The notes beneath the pieces are model-generated. The model ran no database searches. It was given only the letters and a program-made list of their open reading frames with translations, and was not told the origin of the DNA. A stretch of 10,932 bases of DNA from Algoriphagus sp. (GTDB taxonomy: Bacteria; Bacteroidota; Bacteroidia; Cytophagales; Cyclobacteriaceae), in NCBI GenBank assembly GCA_023255285.1, contig JALRIY010000062.1:1-10932 (forward strand). Direction: 5' to 3'. Below, one piece after another: positions 1 to 7,483 of this stretch; within the stretch, counting starts at the first letter, position 1; each line of letters begins with the position of its first letter. The position numbers were made by a program, and so were the translations under genes.

Positions 1-519
1 CCTTCTTTGAATATCAAAGGGCTATCTGCAGGCTATACCGGCCCACAAGCACGAACTATCATCCCTGCAGTTGCTTTAGCCGAATTGGACATGCGTCTAG
101 TACCTGAGTCAGATCCCGATCGATTGTTTGAACTGATCAGAGACCATATCCGAAAGCAAGGATTTTACATTACAAGCAAAGACCCCAGCGATGAAGAGCG
201 AATGGCACATCCCAAAATCGTCAAAGTAGGTACCTCCATCTCTTACCAAGCCTTCCGTACGCCAATGGATTCTCCAGTGGGTGCTTGGCTAAGAAAAGCC
301 ATGTATCGTTCCTTTGGAGCAGATCCGGTGCAGATACGTATTTCTGGTGGGTCCATTCCCATTTCACCCTTTGTGGATGCATTGGGCATTCCAGCGGTCA
401 CCATTCCTACTGTAAATGCTGACAACAATCAGCATAGCCCGAATGAAAACCTTCGCCTTGGCAATTATAAAGAAGGAATTCGTACGATTATGAGTGTGTT
501 GACTGAGAAGATGTTTTGA
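1..519 (+). CDS. M20-family metallopeptidase / dipeptidase, C-terminal part (5' end outside window)
   Basis: The reading frame is open from base 1 and ends at TGA 517-519, leaving 172 residues of what is normally a protein of about 450 residues. The TTG at 7 is internal and is not a start. The first half (to about residue 95) resembles the end of the dimerisation (lid) domain, with a PQARTIIP stretch and an ELDMRLVPESDP strand. The last part returns to the catalytic domain: an SGGSIPIS loop (about residues 117-124) and the ADNNQHSPNE motif, whose His (codon 433-435) is the conserved C-terminal zinc ligand of M20 enzymes. These motifs match carnosine-dipeptidase/PepV-like members that hydrolyse dipeptides or acylated amino acids. 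The other metal ligands and the catalytic Glu lie upstream and cannot be checked. It converges on the helicase gene with 2 nt between stop codons. Family assignment is firm; the substrate is unknown. Confidence 0.9.
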   Translation, partial: PSLNIKGLSAGYTGPQARTIIPAVALAELDMRLVPESDPDRLFELIRDHIRKQGFYITSKDPSDEERMAHPKIVKVGTSISYQAFRTPMDSPVGAWLRKAMYRSFGADPVQIRISGGSIPISPFVDALGIPAVTIPTVNADNNQHSPNENLRLGNYKEGIRTIMSVLTEKMF

Positions 520-521
520 AT

Positions 522-2777
522 CTAGCCCTCTTTCCCCGAATACAAAACGAGCCTCAAGGTATCGTAATCGTATTTTCCTTCAAAATGATCAAAATAGGCC
601 TTTAACGAACCAAGTTTTTCAGTCACTCCTTGAATCTCCCAAATCGCTTCTTGGGGAACCAACGCCTCCACTTGGATTTTTTTCGTCTTTACCCCATGCA
701 TGAGGTGGTTGAGGATAGTTCCAGGAGTTAGTCCACGATCAGATGCAATTTCTTCAGGAGTTTTTCCATCTAAAAAAAGGCGGATCGTCTGCTCCTTTGT
801 ATCCTCCTTCTTCTCTTTTGGAGGCTTTGCTTTGGAAGATTTTTTCTTGCCTGACTTATTTTTTATAGTGGAAACAACAGGCATAGCTTCTCGAAATTGG
901 GCCACTAACTGTTGCCGCACCTGTCTAATTTTCAAATCAACCGCCTCCAAAGAACCGATTGATTGCCCTAGTAAAATGGCTTGCAAAAGTACTTTACTTC
1001 GAGCAATGGCGGTATACTTATTCAAAAACTCCAACTCCAACTCTTCCATCGATTCCCGGTACTCCTTCACACGCGTAAAACGCTCAATTTTAACCAAATG
1101 CCGAAGTAAAATCTTCATTCCTTCCATCAAAATCTCTAAGTAATAGGATGAGCCTTTTTCCAAACGATCTAGCAATTTCTCTACATCTTTCTGCTGTATC
1201 AAATACTGCAATTGCTGACGAAACTTGCGGGTATTTTCCCGCTCAGCTTCTAGAAGTCGATACACCGCAGGCAAGTCCTCCCGCAATTCTTGCTCCTCAA
1301 ACTCCATGGAAGAAGCTTGCTCGTTTTGAAATTGGATTAAAGCCCCAATCACACTCTCCAACTCAAAGGTGTGATCCACCAATTGGAAGAGGTAGTTTTC
1401 TTGATGTACACTCAGTAAGGAGGCTAAATCTTGTTGGATCGATTTTTCTTGGGTAAAATCAACCACCTTGGCATCTGAAAAAATTACCTCCGTATGGATC
1501 CGGGTTCGTAAAATCAGCCCCTCCAAACTTCGAAGTCTACTCAAGGCCACATACACCTGCCCTGGAGCAAAGGCCTGCCCCACATCCACAATGGCTTTAT
1601 CAAAGGTCAGTCCCTGACTTTTGTGAACAGTCACTGCCCAGGCTAGTTTGATCGGATATTGGGAAAACGTGCCAATGACCTCCTCCTCCAACTCTTTGGT
1701 TTCCGCGTTGAGCTGGTACCTTTTATTCTCCCAATCCTCCTTTCTGAGCACATACTCCTCCTGTTGATCATCCATCCGCACTTTTACCTCATCCGCAGCC
1801 AGCTGAATCACCGTAGCCAACTTCCCATTGAAGTAATTCGCGTTGCCGGAGGAATCGTTCTTAATAAACATCACCCGCGCACCCACCTTTAGTTCCAAGA
1901 TAGGTGGTAGCGGAAACATGCTTTCGGGAAATTCACGGTCCAGATCCGCATCGTAAAAAAACGAGGGACTATCCAAACTACGAAGTTCTCGCAAATTCAG
2001 TTCGTCTGCCTTGTAATTATGCGTAGTCAAAGTGATGCAGGGCATAATCTCCTGAATCTCATCCAAGGTCTTAAACTGCTGATTCAGTCGCCGTACATCC
2101 TCTGGAGTGGATTTATTGTCTCGCAGGTTATTCAGGATGCGAATAAAAGTATCGTCCTGCTGCCGAAAGATCTTGTCCAACTCTAAATACACCATCCCCG
2201 ATTGCTGCAAGGCTTTGGCTTCAAAGAAATGCATGGAGTTATAAAATGTACTCAATACAGTCCATTCTTCGTCCTTAACAATAGGGGGTAACTGGTACAA
2301 ATCTCCAATCAATAGCACCTGTACTCCCCCAAATGGAACTTGATAGTTGCGCTTCACACTCCGCATTCGGTAGTCAATTGCATCCAAGATATCGGCACGT
2401 AGCATACTGACTTCGTCAATTACCAAGAGATCAATCGCTTTGAGGACTTTCCGTCGAAGTTGGTTGAGAGGATGTTTGCGGGCAAGTGTTTGCTGGGTAA
2501 AAAACCCTTGTCGATCCGTAAAATTTCCCTCTGGCTCACGCGTGGGTAAAAAAGACCCAAAGGGAAATAAAAATTGGGAGTGGATGGTTACTCCTTTTGC
2601 ATTCAGTGCCGCAATTCCCGTTGGAGCCACGATCACAAAACGCTTGTGTGTTTGTGTAGCCAGCTCGCGAAGAAAGGTCGTTTTTCCAGTTCCTGCTTTA
2701 CCCGTCAAAAAAATAGGAGCTCCCGTGGTATTTACAAATCTAGCCGCGAGCTCCAGTCGGTCCGTAGAAGTATTCAT
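522..2777 (-). CDS. PIF1-like superfamily 1 DNA helicase with C-terminal helix-turn-helix domain
   Basis: This 751-residue protein is an ATP-dependent DNA helicase of the PIF1/RecD-like group. Helicase motifs appear in order: Walker A GKAGTGKT (26-33), motif Ia APTGIAALN (51-59), Walker B VIDEVSM (119-125), motif III LIGDLYQLPP (156-165), motif IV around FRQ (204-206), a VGARVMFIKN segment (298-307) as in PIF1 proteins, motif V with TVHKSQGLTFD (383-393), and motif VI VYVALSRLRSLEGL (408-421). A long, probably helical region of unknown role follows (about 440-635), then a Lys-rich linker (about 638-660), then a segment (about 660-750) resembling the HTH_40 domain found at the end of RecQ-like and Bacteroidota helicases. 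The ATG at 2775-2777 places motif I near the N-terminus, as expected, and no Shine-Dalgarno sequence precedes it. It is probably monocistronic, since the adjacent element separates it from GH109. A role in DNA repair or G-quadruplex unwinding is inferred from the family only. Confidence 0.92.
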   Translation of the reverse strand: MNTSTDRLELAARFVNTTGAPIFLTGKAGTGKTTFLRELATQTHKRFVIVAPTGIAALNAKGVTIHSQFLFPFGSFLPTREPEGNFTDRQGFFTQQTLARKHPLNQLRRKVLKAIDLLVIDEVSMLRADILDAIDYRMRSVKRNYQVPFGGVQVLLIGDLYQLPPIVKDEEWTVLSTFYNSMHFFEAKALQQSGMVYLELDKIFRQQDDTFIRILNNLRDNKSTPEDVRRLNQQFKTLDEIQEIMPCITLTTHNYKADELNLRELRSLDSPSFFYDADLDREFPESMFPLPPILELKVGARVMFIKNDSSGNANYFNGKLATVIQLAADEVKVRMDDQQEEYVLRKEDWENKRYQLNAETKELEEEVIGTFSQYPIKLAWAVTVHKSQGLTFDKAIVDVGQAFAPGQVYVALSRLRSLEGLILRTRIHTEVIFSDAKVVDFTQEKSIQQDLASLLSVHQENYLFQLVDHTFELESVIGALIQFQNEQASSMEFEEQELREDLPAVYRLLEAERENTRKFRQQLQYLIQQKDVEKLLDRLEKGSSYYLEILMEGMKILLRHLVKIERFTRVKEYRESMEELELEFLNKYTAIARSKVLLQAILLGQSIGSLEAVDLKIRQVRQQLVAQFREAMPVVSTIKNKSGKKKSSKAKPPKEKKEDTKEQTIRLFLDGKTPEEIASDRGLTPGTILNHLMHGVKTKKIQVEALVPQEAIWEIQGVTEKLGSLKAYFDHFEGKYDYDTLRLVLYSGKEG

Positions 2778-2913
2778 TTGGCTAAATTAGACATTTGCTA
2801 CATGCCTTAAAGGGTCTTAGTAAAGATTACTAAAAATTTAAGTGGCACGAAGTATCCAGTACGATATAAGGCACCAAGAAAATTGTACGAAGTACCAAGT
2901 AAAAGGCACAAAG

Positions 2914-2931
2914 ATCCTCTAGGAGAAGGAT
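2914..2931. other. Small hairpin inside the intergenic element
   Basis: ATCCTCT (2914-2920) can pair with AGA-A-GGAT (2924-2931) around a 3-base loop, with one bulged A, giving a 7-bp stem. No U-run follows on either strand, so it is not a convincing terminator. It may simply be part of the secondary structure of the larger inverted repeat. Confidence 0.3.
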
Positions 2932-3053
2932 TCGCATCCTAATTCGTACTTTAAACATTGTACAATCACTTCGATATTCAAAATTGGGCGTTGGACATTC
3001 GACATTAAGAAAGCAGCAAGTCAATGGGGATTTTATCAGGCAACAAGTTACCT

Positions 3054-3071
3054 CAAAAGCAGAATCCTGCT
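3054..3071 (-). terminator. Possible weak intrinsic terminator downstream of the GH109-like gene
   Basis: On the minus strand, AGCAG (3071-3067), loop GATT and CTGCT (3062-3058) form a perfect 5-bp stem, followed by TTT (a run of four T counting the last stem base). It lies about 55 bases after the GH109 stop codon in the direction of transcription and would also protect the helicase gene from read-through. The stem is short and the T-run is brief, and it sits inside a repeat-rich element, so this is only a candidate. Confidence 0.3.
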
Positions 3072-3126
3072 CCGTACTTTGTACAATTGAATAAATCGTA
3101 CTTGATACCAGCTACTTGCTACTTTT

Positions 3127-4533
3127 TTAAACCCGTACCTTCGTCGTTCCTCCCCCCTTCAAAGTGATTTCCACAGGGGCATTGGTTTTCCAATGACCCC
3201 CAGTAAAATCAGGTATGTCTATAGAATTGGAACGGTTTGCTACAGACCATTCACTCATCGGGGTAATACAACTCCACAAAGCAGCATCGTACACATCCTG
3301 ATCTAGCGGAAGCCCATTGCGCAAGCAATCGATCAATCTCCAGTCCATCATAAAGTCCATGCCTCCATGGCCCCCAATTTGTTTAGCTAGTTCGCCTACT
3401 TTTTGGACAATCTCTGGGGTGTATTTTTCTTTAAGTGCCATCATTTCCTCCTCCTTCATCCAGCTGTGCCCTTTAGCCACTTTTTGTTCAGGATACTTCT
3501 GAGCATAGCCTTCGGTACCACTCACTACATGCAAGCGAGAATACGGGCGAGGAGAGGTCACATCATGCTGAATTACAATGCTTTTACCAAGTTTAGTTTT
3601 TACCACTGTGGTATTCATGTTACCCCGATAGTTCTTTTCAGCATAGCCATTCCAAAAAGAATCTTGTTGGGCAAGCTCCTTGGCTTTTTTCTGCATTTGA
3701 AAATCATTCGATGACAAAGACGTCAAGTAATCCATTTGATCCCCACGGTTGATATTCAAAATCTGACAGATGGGCCCAAGTCCGTGTGTCGGGTAAAGAT
3801 TTCCATTTCGGAAATTCTCCTCCAATCGCCACATGCCCTGATATCCTTTATCCTTGTCAAAGTTGAGCCAAACCAAATCGTGAATGTATGCTCCCTCTAC
3901 GTGCACTACATCTCCAAAAAATCCCTCACGAGTCATCTTCAAAGTCATTAATTCAAAGAAGTCGTAGCAGCAATTTTCAAGCTGCATGCAATGCTTTTTG
4001 GTGCGCTCGGAAGTTTCTACCAGCTGCCAGCATTCTTCCAAGGTTCTGGCTGCAGGTACCTCCACAGCTGCATGTTTGCCGGACTCCATCGCATGTACCG
4101 CCATGGGCGTATGCCACTCCCAAGGAGTTGCGATGTAAATCAAATCAAGATCGGGACGCTCGCACATTTTCTTCCAAGCATACGGCGAACCCGAATACAA
4201 TTCAGGAGTATGAATACTTCCTTCCAAAGACTTTTTAGCCTTTTCCGCACGCTCAGGAAGTAGATCACACAAGGCCTTAATCTCTACACCTTCTATTTTG
4301 CTCAGACGATCTACTGCTCCAGGTCCACGCATTCCCAAACCCACTATCCCTACTCGTACGGTAGCTAGTTTAGGCGCAGCAAAGCCCGACATGTTGAATG
4401 ACTGCATTCGAGAAGCACCATAGGATGCCTCCAATGGCAGTGCCTTCATGGAGTCGGCCAAGGTGCTTCCTGCACCAAATAATCCTAGACCTGCTAGTCC
4501 AGTAGTCTTTAAAAATTCTCTTCTACGATTCAT
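3127..4533 (-). CDS. Tat-exported Gfo/Idh/MocA-family protein, GH109 (alpha-N-acetylgalactosaminidase-like)
   Basis: The 468-residue product begins with a twin-arginine signal (RR-x-FLK at 4-9, then a Gly/Leu-rich stretch to about 26), so it should be exported folded with its cofactor bound. A Rossmann dinucleotide site follows (VGIVGLGMRG, 61-70), then ATPWEWH (135-141), EVPAARTLEECW (158-169), ENCCYD (186-191), YPTHGLGP (247-254) with INRGD (261-265), and HGGMDFMMDWR (389-399). These blocks match GH109 enzymes, which hold NAD+ tightly and cleave terminal alpha-GalNAc by transient oxidation and elimination. Y247, H250 and H389 sit where catalytic Tyr/His residues are expected; this is alignment from memory. 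The ATG at 4531-4533 is supported by the signal peptide directly after it. It lies 87 bases downstream of the lipoprotein run, with a possible terminator between, so it may be a separate unit. The substrate is inferred; another glycoside or an oxidoreductase role is possible. Confidence 0.85.
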   Translation of the reverse strand: MNRRREFLKTTGLAGLGLFGAGSTLADSMKALPLEASYGASRMQSFNMSGFAAPKLATVRVGIVGLGMRGPGAVDRLSKIEGVEIKALCDLLPERAEKAKKSLEGSIHTPELYSGSPYAWKKMCERPDLDLIYIATPWEWHTPMAVHAMESGKHAAVEVPAARTLEECWQLVETSERTKKHCMQLENCCYDFFELMTLKMTREGFFGDVVHVEGAYIHDLVWLNFDKDKGYQGMWRLEENFRNGNLYPTHGLGPICQILNINRGDQMDYLTSLSSNDFQMQKKAKELAQQDSFWNGYAEKNYRGNMNTTVVKTKLGKSIVIQHDVTSPRPYSRLHVVSGTEGYAQKYPEQKVAKGHSWMKEEEMMALKEKYTPEIVQKVGELAKQIGGHGGMDFMMDWRLIDCLRNGLPLDQDVYDAALWSCITPMSEWSVANRSNSIDIPDFTGGHWKTNAPVEITLKGGGTTKVRV

Positions 4534-4579
4534 AAGGGTCTGCTTGTTTGGGTTTGCATTCCCTAGTTACTAAAAAATC

Positions 4580-4612
4580 AAAAAAAGTCCTTACCGCCAA
4601 TCCAAAAAAGAC
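4580..4612 (-). terminator. Possible intrinsic terminator ending the seven-gene run
   Basis: Eight bases after the stop codon of the last lipoprotein gene, the minus strand reads GTCTTT (4612-4607), a 14-base loop, then AAGGAC (4592-4587) and seven T residues (4586-4580). The stem is 6 bp with one T-G wobble. The large loop makes it weak, but its position just after the operon and before the GH109 gene fits a terminator. Confidence 0.33.
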
Positions 4613-4620
4613 AACATTGC

Positions 4621-5376
4621 TTAGTTTTTCGGAATTGAGGAGGTGCGAATGTTCACCAAATTGATTTCTGAAAGCTTTTCCAAAACCCCTTTTTCATACA
4701 AATACTTCATGGAGTCCAAAGGAGTGTCCTTGCTCGCCGCCTTCAGATTAATATAGTCCTGGAAACGAATTCCTCCAACTTCCCGTGCCTCCCGAACTTC
4801 CCGGAAGCGCACCCCTCCTCCATCGGTATGGTAGCTGTAGGCTAGGTAATCCATCAACGAATCTTCTACCCCAAACCAATACAAAAACTCATCTTCAAAG
4901 TGCTCTCCACCACCTTCTGCTTGAAAGGTAACTTTGACTTGGTGGTACTTCTTTCCCTTAATGGAAGTTTGTCCCAGATAGGTTTTGATTGCTGCTGCAT
5001 CATTGAGTCCATAGGGCAAAAATGCAAAATAGGCCACCGAATTGACCGACCTTGAAAATGCCCCTATCCGCTCCTCCGTTAAGGTATCGATTTCTACTCC
5101 ATTGACCTTACGTGTAAACCCCGAATTAGTCAATACATCCACTACCTGACCTGTAGAGTCAGAAAATTCTCGGCGGTATTCAAAGGCTGTAGGTGATTTG
5201 AATAGGAAATAATGGGTCCCTCTGAAATCAAAATCAATGGCTGTTTTTTCGTAAAGATCACCTCCATAGCTAGCAATTGCTGAATCAACGATTTTTTCTG
5301 CCTCCGTTCGAGAATCACAGGAAACTCCGAAAAACGCAAGCGCAAAAACACCTAAGCTGAATAAACCCAATTTCAT
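4621..5376 (-). CDS. Predicted lipoprotein, DUF6503-like (last gene of the run)
   Basis: A 251-residue protein with a lipoprotein signal peptide: Met-Lys start, hydrophobic core 4-17, and a lipidated Cys at 20 in FFGVSC (the -3 position is Gly rather than Leu, tolerable in Bacteroidota). Mature residues are DSRTE, then a helix with an IASYGG segment (34-39), followed by alternating strand-forming sequence that suggests a beta-rich fold like lipid-carrier (LolA/LolB-type) domains. It resembles the preceding gene: the same Cys, acidic helix and I-x-x-x-GG layout, and an aromatic DEFLYWFGVED block that parallels DTWWYFFDPA. I therefore read the pair as diverged tandem paralogues of the DUF6503-like lipoprotein family (family name from memory). 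The start at 5374-5376 is supported by the signal peptide. Function unknown; location is probably the outer or inner membrane facing the periplasm. A 56-base AT-rich gap separates it from the upstream gene. Confidence 0.72.
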   Translation of the reverse strand: MKLGLFSLGVFALAFFGVSCDSRTEAEKIVDSAIASYGGDLYEKTAIDFDFRGTHYFLFKSPTAFEYRREFSDSTGQVVDVLTNSGFTRKVNGVEIDTLTEERIGAFSRSVNSVAYFAFLPYGLNDAAAIKTYLGQTSIKGKKYHQVKVTFQAEGGGEHFEDEFLYWFGVEDSLMDYLAYSYHTDGGGVRFREVREAREVGGIRFQDYINLKAASKDTPLDSMKYLYEKGVLEKLSEINLVNIRTSSIPKN

Positions 5377-5432
5377 AGCTGACTAATTTTAAATGAACAA
5401 ATCCTTTTAAATAGAAACAAAAAAATTCGACA

Positions 5433-6155
5433 TCAATACACCAATTCAAAGTTTGAATAACGGTACTCGGCCCGGAGAAACAAGCGCTTCCCTGATTCAT
5501 CCACCCGCCAGCTTTCGCGAGTTCCGTGAAATAGCAATTGATCCCCTTGAGCGGTTGTAAGATCATATACCAAACTTCTATGATCTTTCAATTGCACCTC
5601 ATTGCCCAACATCAAGTAAGTGGCAGGATCAAAAAAGTACCACCATGTATCTGAATCCGGACCATAATCCACACGAATGGATTCCACTTCTGTCCCATTT
5701 TCGAGAGTCTTTTTCCCCTCATAAATGAGTTTACCACCCTTATCAAGCAACTTCCAAGGCTGGGCCACTGTGTAAAAGGCAGCATCAAAATCTTTCTTTT
5801 TTGAAGCCAAAAAATCAGCATTTAAAATCTCATTCACTCCCATTTGATAGCGAAAGACCGCCCCATCCCAAGTCATCGAATGGGAAATACTATCCTTGGT
5901 CCAACTGATTTTCCCTTCAAATCGTGGACTAAATCGAAAAGCATGCGATTGATCCAATTCGGATTCGACATTTCCTTCCGCATCCAACATCCTAGTCCAC
6001 TTTTGAAATTTGATTTCCTTTAGGCTTTCCCATCCTTCCTTGCCTCCATGTGCTACTATGGATTTATTCAATAGATCTAAAGCCTGCTCCTCAGGGCTTG
6101 GGGCACAAGAAATAAAAGTCAGCAGAATTACAAAAAACAATACTAAATTTTTCAT
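5433..6155 (-). CDS. Predicted lipoprotein, DUF6503-like, translationally coupled to the GT-C gene
   Basis: A 240-residue product with a short lipoprotein signal (MKNLVLFFVILLTFISC; Cys 17), followed by APSPEEQ and a helix ending in SIVAHGG (32-38). The rest is rich in Trp, Tyr and Phe with predicted beta strands, including a DTWWYFFDPATYLMLG segment in the C-terminal half, and no catalytic motif I recognise. The start ATG (6153-6155) overlaps the stop of the upstream glycosyltransferase as ATGA, a strong sign of translational coupling, and the signal peptide confirms the start. It is related to the next gene by layout and short shared patterns. A role as a periplasmic lipid- or glycolipid-binding partner of the glycosyltransferases is inference from context only. 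From memory, some databases give such proteins aldolase-like names; nothing in this sequence supports an aldolase. Confidence 0.75.
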   Translation of the reverse strand: MKNLVLFFVILLTFISCAPSPEEQALDLLNKSIVAHGGKEGWESLKEIKFQKWTRMLDAEGNVESELDQSHAFRFSPRFEGKISWTKDSISHSMTWDGAVFRYQMGVNEILNADFLASKKKDFDAAFYTVAQPWKLLDKGGKLIYEGKKTLENGTEVESIRVDYGPDSDTWWYFFDPATYLMLGNEVQLKDHRSLVYDLTTAQGDQLLFHGTRESWRVDESGKRLFLRAEYRYSNFELVY

Positions 6156-7483
6156 CCAACTAAGTTACGAGTTCTTTCCTTTCGAAAATAATCCAAGTAA
6201 AGGCCAAACAACACCAAACCATATTCGAATCCTAAAAATAACGGTTGTTCCCGAACTGGATTTTGACTGTACCCCTGGTAAGAAAAAATCGCTCCAAAAG
6301 ACCAAAGTAGAAAAGTCCATTGGCGAGATAAGACGGACAATCCCAATCCAGGCAAGAGGTACCAGGGATGAACCACCGGCTGCAGTAAAAAATAAAGCAA
6401 ATACAGCTGCACCCATACACTTGGGATTTCAAAAAGACTAGCATTCGACTGCTTCCAGGAAACCCAAATTGCTCCAAGGAGGGTGATTACGATTCCAACT
6501 TTCGTTAAGTACCAAATGGTATTGAAACCTGCAAGTTCATAGCCTACCGCCCGAAACAAATAATATATCGAAGCATTGAACTCAAATTTCCCTTGGTAGA
6601 GTTGGATGCTTTGGAAAAAATTCTCCCATGAATTCCAATAAACAAGCGGGAGAAATCCCAAGACTAAAACCCCTACTGCCATGCCCCAAAACCGAGTTGA
6701 TAATCGAACCCCCTTCCAAAAGAAAAATAAAGGAGCGAGCATCAAAGGGAGTAATTTCATCCCCACTGCCAATCCCCAAAACGTACCTGACCATTCAAGC
6801 CTTCGCCGAGATAAATTGAGCACTGTGGCTAATAGAAACAAGAGTACCACACCTTCAAAATGTAAATTACCCACTCCTTCCAAAATCACCAAGGGATTGA
6901 ACCAGTACAATAAAATCTGTTTCATCGGAAGTTGAAATCGAGCCAATAATCCCCAAAGCAGAAAAAAAACGCCAATTTCACCCAGAAGAAGCATGCTTCG
7001 TAGTGCAATATATCCTTGCGCTATACTCCCTTGCGCTGCAGATGCCCCAAACCAAAATAAAACCTGATTGAGGGGAGGGTAAACCGAATAGTAGTTGGGT
7101 GAATTTAACACTTGGAAAAGCTGTGCACGTAACCCAATTCCCTCCCCTTGTTGCTCTAGTACTTGCCTTGGCGTTAAGCTATAAGGATTCTGACCTTGAC
7201 GTAAAAGCTCCCCATCCCATAAAAATCTTGCGCCGTCCTCCGACCAATTTGGCTCAAAAAAGAAAAGGCATCCCCTCAAAAGTATCCCCAGCAAAAGCAG
7301 TCTCTTGAAATTAAGCTGCTCACCCGCGAGTAGGTAACTGCCTAGCATCCCTCCAAAAGCAATGGTAAATAAGCTGAAAGTCAATCCAAAATTTTCCCTG
7401 GGAACCTGTGCTAATAACACTAGTGAACCAATCAATAAAATGACCGAAGCGACTCTGAACCCTCTTTTCACTGAATCATTCAA
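6152..7483 (-). CDS. Multipass GT-C glycosyltransferase, GT87/mannosyltransferase-like
   Basis: A 443-residue polytopic membrane protein with about 10-12 hydrophobic helices spread over the whole length. The first extracytoplasmic loop carries acidic residues in SEDGARFLWDGELLRQGQNPY-like context (81-101; D83 and D90 are the likely catalytic/metal pair), then YPPLNQ (135-140), a NLHFEG motif (206-211), GMKLLPL (241-247) and HPWYLLPG (372-379). This set is typical of GT-C enzymes that use polyprenyl-phosphate-linked sugars (PIG-M-like mannosyltransferases, GT87) and transfer them on the outer face of the inner membrane. No ATG exists near the N-terminus in frame. The proposed start is TTG at 7481-7483, overlapping the upstream stop as TTGA; a GTG at 7469-7471 is the alternative. 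The lipid donor would plausibly come from the DPM1-like enzyme encoded two genes upstream. The sugar and acceptor are unknown. Confidence 0.85.
   Translation of the reverse strand: MNDSVKRGFRVASVILLIGSLVLLAQVPRENFGLTFSLFTIAFGGMLGSYLLAGEQLNFKRLLLLGILLRGCLFFFEPNWSEDGARFLWDGELLRQGQNPYSLTPRQVLEQQGEGIGLRAQLFQVLNSPNYYSVYPPLNQVLFWFGASAAQGSIAQGYIALRSMLLLGEIGVFFLLWGLLARFQLPMKQILLYWFNPLVILEGVGNLHFEGVVLLFLLATVLNLSRRRLEWSGTFWGLAVGMKLLPLMLAPLFFFWKGVRLSTRFWGMAVGVLVLGFLPLVYWNSWENFFQSIQLYQGKFEFNASIYYLFRAVGYELAGFNTIWYLTKVGIVITLLGAIWVSWKQSNASLFEIPSVWVQLYLLYFLLQPVVHPWYLLPGLGLSVLSRQWTFLLWSFGAIFSYQGYSQNPVREQPLFLGFEYGLVLFGLYLDYFRKERTRNLVG

Larger units (their letters stand above)
2840..3126. repeat. Imperfect inverted-repeat intergenic element, word-repetitive (MITE-like or extragenic palindrome)
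   Basis: This fills nearly all of the 349-base gap between the helicase start and the GH109 stop. Two pairs of blocks are inverted and lie in matching order. GTATCCAGTACGATATA at 2852-2868 pairs with the reverse complement of TAAATCGTACTTGATAC at 3092-3108 (15 of 17 bases). AATTGTACGAAGTAC at 2881-2895 pairs with GTACTTTGTACAATT at 3074-3088 (14 of 15). The arms are about 60 bases each (2840-2899 and 3071-3126), and the outer ends AAGTGGCA / TGCTACTT also match at 7 of 8. The interior repeats related words (GTACTTT and TTGTACAAT at 2945-2966; TTCGATATTC and ACATTCGACATT near 2970-3006). No transposase or coding capacity is seen. Outer ends, target duplication and mobility are not established. 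The right arm abuts the GH109 stop codon. Confidence 0.6.

Noticed and set aside
700..1143. A 147-codon plus-strand open frame opposite the helicase C-terminus
   Set aside because: It is antisense to the linker and HTH region of the helicase, and its Ser/Phe-rich sequence is what a Lys/Glu-rich gene gives on the other strand.
2881..2966. CRISPR array or regular tandem repeat
   Set aside because: Words recur at irregular spacing with mismatches and change orientation across the region; there are no constant repeats with unique spacers of equal length.
2830..3024. A 64-codon open frame on the minus strand in the helicase-GH109 gap
   Set aside because: It is translated repeat: its residues come from the GTAC/AAGTA and TTCGATATTC words, and it has no known domain and no plausible start region. 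Such frames arise from the inverted-repeat element.
4579..4606. Possible Bacteroidota-type promoter (TTTG, then a T-rich box like TAnnTTTG) ahead of the GH109 gene
   Set aside because: The -7 box lacks the conserved A, spacing to the TTTG is short, and the same bases are better explained by the hairpin and T-run after the lipoprotein gene.
6010..6441. A 143-codon plus-strand open frame opposite the lipoprotein / GT-C junction
   Set aside because: It is antisense to two supported genes and has no domain or signal features.
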